A DNA stretch of 64,000 nt from Eutrigla gurnardus. Its lineage: Eukaryota > Chordata > Actinopteri > Perciformes > Triglidae. A program made the translations under genes and the position numbers. This document shows, one piece after another, positions 1 through 64,000 of this stretch. The stretch's first letter is position 1, and every line of letters starts with the position of its first letter. Below the pieces are notes generated by a model. That model did not search any database. It saw only the letters and a list, made by a program, of their open reading frames with translations, and was not told where the DNA came from. The DNA lies in assembly GCA_963514095.1 (NCBI GenBank), contig OY741277.1, positions 7,655,409 through 7,719,408 on the forward strand, given 5' to 3'.

Positions 1-264
1 TCTGGCAGGAAGCCACCTCTTGTTCAACCGGCATTTCCTTTTCAAAACGTATTTTACCAAGTAAATAGTGGGACTGGAAATCACGAATACATGTGATGTT
101 GTCTTCGCTGCCGGATTACGATGCAGGTGCACGATGTGAGAGAAAGTCTTATTCTTGGTTAAGCATTTCACCAAGATTCTACCAATTATCCATTACTTGA
201 TTATTTCATCCATCTACTGTCATCCATAGCGCCTGTTGGACCATCGTAAGATTATTTGGACAAA

Positions 265-535
265 CTTTGATTTGAGCTGAATGCTAGCATCAGCACGCTA
301 ACATGGTCACAATGTTAATTACTAATTAATTCATGTCATTAGTTGTAGATATTTGGTCATAAACCAAATGACTGGACATATTGAAGTTGTTGTTGGATTA
401 TACATGGAAAAGTATCACCAAAGTTATTTCAATTCATCTTGATGGGACTATGAAAGTCTGCACCACCAATCCATCAAATAGTTGTTGAGATGTTTCAGTC
501 TGGACCATCGTGGTGGACCAACCCAGACCAACATG
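265..535 (+). repeat. Teleost interspersed repeat (unclassified), copy A
   Basis: The block beginning with alternating GCTAGCATCAGCACGCTAAC text, followed by a GATATTTGGTCATAAACC motif and ATAGTTGTTGAGATGTTTC, resembles a repeat I know to be abundant in percomorph genomes. Its middle is echoed in this window at 9215-9360, where a similar GATATTTG...AAACCA...TGGACA..ATTGA order occurs. The class is uncertain and the boundaries approximate. Confidence 0.55.
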
Positions 536-1082
536 CCGTCTCCAGAGCCACATGCTTGGATGGCTGAAAATAGCAAACGAAAAAACTTCTGTGTGCAACT
601 TAGATGTCTCTAGTGAACCAAGCGTGCATGTTTCAGATACCTTTGGTCATTAGTTATTAAACAGCTGCCTGCTCTAATAAAGTCCTAATAAAACACTGTT
701 ACCGTGTCCCACCACGACCGGTTCTATAATAACCTTCAGAGCTGTCTGGTTAACCCTCTGGGAACTCTGGGACCAGATGACAAGCCAGCTAATAACCGTG
801 ACTAGTTGGCCAAATCAGTAGGCTGTGGTCACTTCAGTCTGCTGCTGCCCTCATATTAACCTGCTGCTTGTTATTAACACAGTGCTCAAGAGCAGAGCAG
901 AGCAGAGTGTGTGTGTGTTCAGCGGGTAAAAAAGAAGGTTGAAAGTCACAGCATGAGGTGTTTGTCCTGCGTCTGAGTTCATGTGCGTTCGGGCCACTCT
1001 TGTATGTGTCAACTCTGCTTGAACTCATCCAGCTCTCATAAAACCAACAAACCATGTTTCTTCTGCTGGTTTAAACGCGGCT

Positions 1083-1084
<2 letters not shown>

Positions 1085-1135
<51 letters not shown>
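1085..1135. repeat. (GT)n microsatellite
   Basis: Uninterrupted GT dinucleotide run of about 25 units in intergenic DNA. Confidence 0.98.
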
Positions 1136-1139
<4 letters not shown>

Positions 1140-1213
1140 ACACGGTGACACTGTTGCTAAGCCCCCATGCCTAGGGTTATCTCTGCCTTAAAAATGCAGG
1201 GCAGGAGGCTTCA

Positions 1214-1233
1214 GGTGTGTGTGTGTGTGTGTT

Positions 1234-1258
<25 letters not shown>
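1214..1258. repeat. (GT)n-(CT)n compound microsatellite
   Basis: A GT run of about 9 units passes directly into a CT run of about 12 units. Confidence 0.97.
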
Positions 1259-1266
<8 letters not shown>

Positions 1267-2922
1267 GTGTGATTCAATTAAAAGCATCAAATACAAAAGT
1301 AAACAAAACATTACTGAATGTGCAGCTTTTGAATTGCAGCAGGATGCAGTTCTTTTCAGGTCACATTTTTGAAGACAACCTTAACAATAACTTGAGGAGA
1401 GATTAAGCTGCTCCCTCAAAACTTTGAAATACACGCCGGTCTTTCAGCTGAAGCTTAAACATGTGGTTGTGTAAACACAGATGAGGGGGTTCCTGTATCC
1501 TGGGAGAAATCCTCTGCTAACAGGAAATGAAGCTCTCTTTGTTTGTCAAAGCCAACAATAGAGGCTTCTTTGTAATAATTACAGGGAGGTAGTGGAAATA
1601 CAAAAGAATATGGTGGAGGTTGATCTCTGTTACCGTTGCAATATGATTATCCGGCGTAAACACCAAAGGAATCATAACCGACAATGTCACCAAAATGAAG
1701 AAAACAGCAGTCACGTATCAGTTTAAAGGTTCCTGACTGAGATGCTGATAACAACTTAGGTCCCCAAACCAGTTGCATCTTGGAGGACAAAATATTTATA
1801 AAAAATGATGCGCACACATTTTCAATTTAATTAAAGAAATTGTGTTTTGTATGCGTAACACTTCCCTAAACCTTCTCGATGTCAGGCCAACTTTAATTGA
1901 CTGTCAAAGTTTTTACTTTTTATATCGTCTCGCCACCAAGTCCCCCGGTGCGGTAACATCCGACAGACGATCTAAACTGTACACATATTTCTAATTCCTG
2001 AGGTGTAGTTTATGTACAATGGCTGAACGTGAAAATGAAGATTCCCTACTCCATGCCACGCTGTCAGCAGAGTTATTGTTTTATGTACTTTAGTATTGAA
2101 CAGCTCCAGTATGAGAATACACTATCAATTAGGCTACAACTAAGAAAGAGAAGAACCTGCAGTAATCAGATATTTTGTTGCAGTGAAAATGACTTTAAAA
2201 CTTTCTGAGGCTTCACAGTTGGACCATATGGCACTGAGCTGAATGACCTGTGGATCAACTCTACCATGTGACTGATGCATTTATTCATCGTGGACAGCGA
2301 TGGTGGAAAGCTAGAGGAGGAATACACATTAGGAATGGAGTGAAAGAGGGAGAGGAAAATAAGTAAAACATTTAATAATAAAGGGAAGGATTAAGAGGGG
2401 AACACAAAGGGAAGACATCAAGAAGAAAAATTAATAGATGACCAAAAAAAAAAAGGGGCCCGCAGGGAGGAAAGCAGCATGGTTCATCCATCGGGCAGGT
2501 CTTTAGGGCCGGTGACCTGTGTGCCCTTAAAGAGGAGCTGTCAAATAAAAGCCACCTGGGACCATAGCCACTCAGAATACAAATTTAAACCAAAAATGCT
2601 TCCAATTGGTTTAAATGTCTATTTTAGTAAGTGTGGTGTAAAATAATTGGACATCAAGTTCATTTCAGCGGATTTGACCTTAGAGCTGTGATCTTTGATT
2701 TCACCTATTAAAACGCCTCCGGTAGACTCTGGCAGCCAGCGCTGTTTTCTTCTGGTGTGTGGTCTGCTGCAAACGGGCAACAGATGAACGGGAGAGAGAC
2801 AACAGACGGACAGGAAGGGAGGAAGAGGCTGGAGGACGAAAGAGGAGGAAGGAGGGAGGAGCTCAGAGAATCCTTATCCGCTTGATTACAGTGCTCATGG
2901 CATCTGGACCGTTGTTTGGCAA

Positions 2923-2924
<2 letters not shown>

Positions 2925-2997
<73 letters not shown>
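2925..2997. repeat. (GT)n microsatellite
   Basis: Perfect GT run of about 36 units. Open frames across it encode only alternating Cys-Val and are not genes. Confidence 0.98.
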
Positions 2998-2998
<1 letters not shown>

Positions 2999-3339
2999 TG
3001 TGCCTCAGGGACACACCTGGAGTGTAACTATTCAGCAATTCAACTCAGCCAGCCACTGGCACATTTCACCAGCCTCTGTTTCCCATGACTCCCATTCTTT
3101 GCCCCTCAGGGTGAGTCACAAAGTGTCTTTCACCAGCAGAGGAACAATGTAATGCTCGATTTGTATAAAAGGGGCTCGAAACTGAAATTCAGTGCCTCCT
3201 CGTGGCTCTCAACATGGCCGACGAATGCTCAAAGATAATGGAGCTTTAACAGAGCTAACAGTGAAAACGACGGCAACAGTGTCTCTGACATGTTATCAGC
3301 TATAACGTGTTACCAGCCATATATCCAATTCCACTTCAA

Positions 3340-3880
3340 TTCAATATCAAAAGAATCATGTATTTACTTCTAGACTCGATTATTGCAATGCCTTATTATC
3401 AGGCTGCTCCAATGTCTTGTGTACTGACAAAAACTAGGAAAAGAGTATTAAATCTTCCTCCTCACCTACAAAGTCCAAATACAAATGGTGAGGCACCATC
3501 ATATCTTAAATCATCTTTGAGGATGCTCATAGTTAGGGCTGGCTCAGGCACACTTTGGACCAGCCCCTAGTTTTGCTGCTCAAGCCCTAGACCTTCACAG
3601 GATATGATGCATTGATCTCCTCTCTCCTCGTCTCCCTCTTCATCTTAATGTCCCATTACTAACATGACTTCTTCCTTCTTTGTGTTTTCTCGTAGGTGCA
3701 CCTGGCTGCTGTCGTGGCCCAGCTCAGTACCGACTATTATTACTATTATTCTTATTTTAAGTTATTAATGTATCTGATGCGAGGGTCCTGACAGAGAACG
3801 GCATATATTGTACAGATTGTAAAGCCTTCTGAGACAAATTTGTGATTTTGGACTATATGAATAAATTGAGCCAGTGGGGC
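3340..3880 (+). mobile_element. L2-type LINE remnant (ORF2 C-terminal end and 3' tail)
   Basis: The reading frame starting at about 3372 gives RLDYCNALLSG, a motif typical of the reverse-transcriptase C-terminal region of L2-clade LINEs in fish. A second frame carries APSYLK near 3490-3510, so the coding region is frameshifted and internally deleted. The stretch TTAGGGCTGGCTCAGG at about 3533 is shared, in reverse complement, with the LINE copy at 19160-20375. The end near 3812-3870 (TTGTAAAGCCTTCTGAGAC, then AATAAATTGA) matches the 3' tail expected for the family. It is a dead fragment. Confidence 0.75.
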
Positions 3881-4099
3881 ACGCTCACACACACTAAAAA
3901 TGCTTAAATAATCGGCCACCAAAGTAAACAAAGCACAGACAAGCACACGTTTTTTTGCTGCTATTTTAATGCTCTGAATGTGGACATATAAAGGAACGCT
4001 AGTCTGGCTCACATAATCCATCACAAATCTGCAACACTTGGATTTCTGTACAGATTGAACAAACAAGATAGGGCGTGTTAATTTATGAGCCTTAGAGTT

Positions 4100-4310
4100 G
4101 CTCCTTTTTTTTTTTTTTTACTTTTGGAGCGAGTCAGGCTAGCGGTTTCCTCACGTTTCTGGTCTTAATGCTAAGCTGAGCTAATCACGCCCTGACAGTA
4201 GCTTCATATTTAACAGACAGACACCGGAGTGGTCTCATATTCACATCTGACCCTCAGCAAGAATGGGAACAAGATTTAAACAACTATTCCTTAAAAATAT
4301 CAGCCACAAA
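4100..4310 (-). mobile_element. MITE-like repeat fragment (same family as 21216-21790)
   Basis: The order of motifs CTTAATGCTAAGCTGAGCTAA, GTAGCTTCATATTTAACAGA and CAGCAAGAA...AACTATTCCTT resembles a repeat that is very common in percomorph fish. The right end corresponds to the terminal inverted repeat of the element at 21216-21790. Orientation is given relative to that copy. Only one end is present, so this is a truncated copy. Confidence 0.55.
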
Positions 4311-4619
4311 ACCTTTGGTTTCAGAAACTAAATGTGATGTAAACATCACAATGGTGGACAAAATGACTTCAGAGTGTATTTAATAAATCTTCCAACAGGT
4401 CGCCTCAGATAACTGTTCTGTTGGAAACAAGTAAATTGCAGTTTATGGGCTTTATCCCCATTTCCCAGTTGTAACCGGCTACGGGAAAAAACAACTTTTG
4501 GATATTTAAAGACATTTTCGTGGTGGAAAGAAACTGTGTCTTGAAATGTTTGACATGGCTTTACAGCTATAGTGAGATTATTGATTTTTATAAATCTAAC
4601 CCTCACCCCTGGAGGTGAA

Positions 4620-5200
4620 AGCCCTGTCATTGTGCCTTTAACGTCGGAGCACGCGGCGCGGCAGGGCTTTGACACGCACCTGCTCCGTGCGCACCGAATC
4701 ATTTTAGGCGGACTTTTTCTGCTCAACTCAAACACTCAAAAAAATGTAAAAAAAAAAAAAAGAAGTAAGAAAAACCGAGTTTCAGTTAGGACCATGTGGA
4801 TCCTTTAAAGCCCCAGACTCCGGATGTGTGCCCACGACAATTCTCGCCGAGATCGCGGAGGCGCACGTAAAGGGCCCCGGGGGATGAAGCCGGATTGAAA
4901 CCTGCAGAGGTTTTGCGCAGCGGCACTGGGTCTCCACCCCCCCCTTCTCTCTCTCTCTCTCAGATGAACCGGGGCGAAAAGGAAAGGGTCGGGACAGGGC
5001 GGAATAGCTGGAGGGAGGGATGGCTGAATAACGAGGAGTGAACACCCACTCCGGACTGACCGAATTGTATCCGGAGAGAAGGAGTGAGAGAAAGAAAGAC
5101 AGGGGGGAAAGAGCAAGAAGAAAGAGGAACCCAGCTCTTTGGTTATTCTGAGGATTTCCTTTGGGGATAAAAAGGGCGCTTTGAATTGATGACTGGAGAG
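4620..5200 (+). promoter_or_regulatory. col14a1: CpG-rich promoter and probable noncoding exon 1 of col14a1
   Basis: This block is rich in CpG and GC compared with its AT-rich surroundings (for example GCACGCGGCGCGGCAGGG near 4650, and a GGGCGG Sp1-like box near 4996). It ends in a strong donor, GGAGAG|GTAAAAG at 5200/5201. The next acceptor in a suitable place is at 6762/6763, 22 nt before the start codon, so a 5' untranslated exon ending at 5200 is the simplest model. The transcription start cannot be fixed from sequence. No convincing TATA box lies at the right distance; a TATAAAT near 4590 is a weak candidate. Confidence 0.5.
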
Positions 5201-6762
5201 GTAAAAGGCGATTTCATTCATTGTGCGTGTGCGTGTGTGACCGAGTCGGGCTCAGGTGTGCGGCGTCCGGCTGTTTGAACGCAAACACATAATGTGATAG
5301 TTTATCTGTAAATCCACCGTCGGGCAGGAAAAGCTGACAGTTTTGACCCAAACAAGACTTCGTTGAAACCAGCAGCACTTTAAACTGATCAGTGACGACA
5401 AAGCTCGCACACGCGGTCCGTTAATTCAAACTTGTACAGTCTCACAGGTGGACACATTTTAGGTTGCGTTTGGCTCGAGACGTGCGTGAGACAGTCGTAT
5501 ACGGTCTCGCGTGTGCGCTTAAATGTATTTGAGTCTGTCTGCTAACCGTGTTCCACAAATAGCCTTTATAAAGCACATTAAGCGCACACAGACTGCTTAA
5601 TTTCAGCGAGGGCGGCGCCTTTGCCCTGGTTTCCATTAACCAATTAACCAGTTGCAAGTTTGTCCTTTGGACGGGGAACAGGGAGTTACGCAAACTGCGC
5701 ACAAAGCATGGTTTAATGCAATTCAGATTTGGCTGCAAAGTGCTTTCTTGTTTCATCACTTGAGTAAATAGAGATACGTTTTTTTAATTGGACCTCACGA
5801 GAGTGTTACTCTCATTTGCGTGTATGTGTGTTAGAGAGACTAATGAGAGAATCATGTCTGTTTAATCTTTCTCATTCCCCTCTTCGTGTCCTGAGGCGGA
5901 TCTATGAAAGAAAAGAAAAAAAGACTTCCTTTTTGCTCATCAACATGCATTGTCATATTTCTGTCCTTCTGACATTGTCTTATTTGAAGCTGGCCGTCAT
6001 TTCAGCACCGCAGAGGATTACCCCACATCAGAGAATGAGTCAATCCTGAAACAACTTTTTTTTTTTGCACGTGCTTTTTTTTATTCATACAACTGTCGGC
6101 AAGTGTGTTTCCCAAGCAGAGACATGATAAGTGTGTCTGTCAGTGTCCACCCCCGGTGTGTAATAATGAGTGGCATCCTGTAGAGGAGGTGCAGGGAGAG
6201 AGGGTGCAAAGAACAAAAAGTGAGGGGAGTGAAAGGAGGAGATGAGATGAGGAAAAATAAGACAGGAGCTGTTGTGTTTGCTCTTGTGGTGGGAAAAAAA
6301 ATTGGCTCTTGTGAAATGTTCCCTCACTGGTGTGTCAATCAAACGGCTCTCTCCCTTCCTATCTATCACTGTTTGTCCTCCATCTTTTTTTCCCCCTGTT
6401 AGCTTTTGTTCATTTCTTCTCCTCTCTCCCCTCAAACAACGTCCTCCACTGTTTTCGCCCTCTGTGTGGGAGGAAGGCTCGACCGCTGCTCTGTGGTCAG
6501 TCTAGACTGTCAAACTACTGCTCTGTTATTGTATCAAAGGGGATATTAGAGAGGAGTTAACTGATTCCAGATCAGCGTTTTGGGGCTGTGTGGGCAAGGT
6601 GGTTCTTCTTGACCCACAGAGCCTCTCTGCAGCTGAATGGCATTCCTGGCCACTGAAACCCCCCTTTCTTTCGGACTCTGACTGCCCTTCTTTCTTTGCT
6701 TTTCCTTCTGTCCGTTGCATTTTCAACTTTTTCTCACCATAATCTTCCTTCTCTCTGCGCAG
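5201..6762 (+). other. col14a1: col14a1 intron 1 (inferred)
   Basis: It opens with GTAAAAG and closes with CTCTCTGCGCAG after a pyrimidine-rich run. The first 500 bases are still CpG-rich and may be part of the promoter region. The last 400 bases are strongly CT-rich. No gene, RNA or clear transposon is seen. Its existence depends on the inferred noncoding exon 1. Confidence 0.5.
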
Positions 6763-6784
6763 GTCTAGACTGCTGGCTGTGAGG

Positions 6785-63781
<56,997 letters not shown>

Positions 63782-63931
63782 GTATGTTGCAAATCTTGTA
63801 CACCATAATGTTCTCATGTGCGCCTTTTAAGTCAGGTCCAAAGCTGCTAATTGGAATTTTCATCCCATTTATTTCCATATTTTATCAACATGTCTTTTGA
63901 GCTTTCTATACGGCCTACAGTAGTATTCCTG

Positions 63932-63962
63932 TCTCTCTCTCTCTTCCTGTCTCTCTCTCTCT
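63932..63962. repeat. (CT)n tract before the window end
   Basis: CT units interrupted by TTCCTG, immediately upstream of a possible acceptor GAACACAG at 63970. Confidence 0.9.
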
Positions 63963-63970
63963 GAGAACAC

Positions 63971-64000
63971 AGAGGCTGCTGTTGCCGTTCATCGGTCAGC
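63971..64000 (+). CDS. col14a1: Possible start of col14a1 exon 25 (partial)
   Basis: After the CT tract, GAACACAG|AGGC could be an acceptor. Joined in phase 1 it would read TQRLLLPFIGQ, and a TQ at this join also occurs in the vertebrate protein before its Thr/Pro-rich linker to VWA-2. Only 30 bases are visible, so this is tentative. Confidence 0.35.

Larger units (their letters stand above)
1..4600. other. Intergenic region upstream of col14a1
   Basis: No supportable gene is seen on either strand. The open frames here are short, without splice-site context or family resemblance, and several are translations of GT repeats. The stretch holds GT/CT microsatellites near 1085-1258 and 2925-2997 and three interspersed-repeat remnants near 265-535, 3340-3880 and 4100-4310, all listed separately. 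A purine-rich patch covers about 2300-2460 and 2780-2870. Confidence 0.7.

Noticed and set aside
2759..3152. Open frames with long Cys-Val or Thr-His runs (also at 11477-11782, 32763-33209, 53224-53646, 56319-56762)
   Set aside because: They are translations of GT/CA microsatellites and have no conserved flanks.
3164..3174. Perfect TATAAAAGGGG box
   Set aside because: It lies 3.6 kb from the start codon, beside repeat DNA, with no exon or donor that fits; treated as chance.
4782..5221. Minus-strand open frames over the CpG-rich block, suggesting a divergent gene
   Set aside because: Low-complexity Pro/Ser/Arg text from GC-rich DNA; no domain and no downstream exons recognised.

Overview
The window is animal nuclear DNA, almost certainly from a teleost fish and probably a percomorph. 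The evidence is the intron-exon structure, the very high density of (CA/GT)n, (GA/CT)n and (TA)n microsatellites, and several interspersed repeats typical of fish genomes. There is no bacterial, viral or organellar content, and no tRNA, rRNA or CRISPR array was seen.

One gene fills the window from about 5 kb to the right edge on the + strand: the 5' two-thirds of a collagen type XIV alpha-1 chain gene (col14a1, undulin; a FACIT collagen of the extracellular matrix). I could place 23 coding exons with consensus splice sites and continuous phases. Joined, they give 3004 nt, or 1001 codons plus one base. The domain order is signal peptide, FN3-1, acidic linker, VWA-1 with an intact DxSxS metal site, then FN3-2 to FN3-8 with a 36-nt Thr-rich linker exon between FN3-5 and FN3-6. 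This matches the N-terminal half of vertebrate collagen XIV, which has 8 FN3 domains between and around two VWA domains. The second VWA, the laminin-G-like/TSPN domain and the collagen triple helices must lie beyond the window.

Layout: 1-4600 is repeat-bearing intergenic DNA. 4620-5200 is a CpG-rich promoter and probable first noncoding exon. 6763-6878 is the signal-peptide exon. 6879-40116 holds only three small exons within very long introns of 9.8, 6.2, 1.5 and 15.4 kb. 40117-42081 is a compact VWA cassette of four exons. 43225-63781 carries seven FN3 domains, each made of two exons. The last 30 bases may begin the next exon.

The introns carry the unusual biology. Microsatellites form or touch splice sites at several exons. 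The clearest case is exon 53367-53499, flanked by (TG)40 at its acceptor and (CA)39 just past its donor, so the pre-mRNA could fold a long stem around the exon. Exon 45301-45440 uses an 81-nt (CT)n tract as its polypyrimidine tract and starts its next intron with a (GT)n repeat. Intron 4 contains two back-to-back DNA transposons: a 730-bp Harbinger-like element with perfect terminal inverted repeats, and a 370-bp hAT-like element with a perfect 8-bp target duplication. Two oppositely oriented L2-type LINE remnants and a MITE-like element with long inverted ends were also recognised. I did not find an entirely new system. The splice-site microsatellites and the young transposon pair are the best leads.
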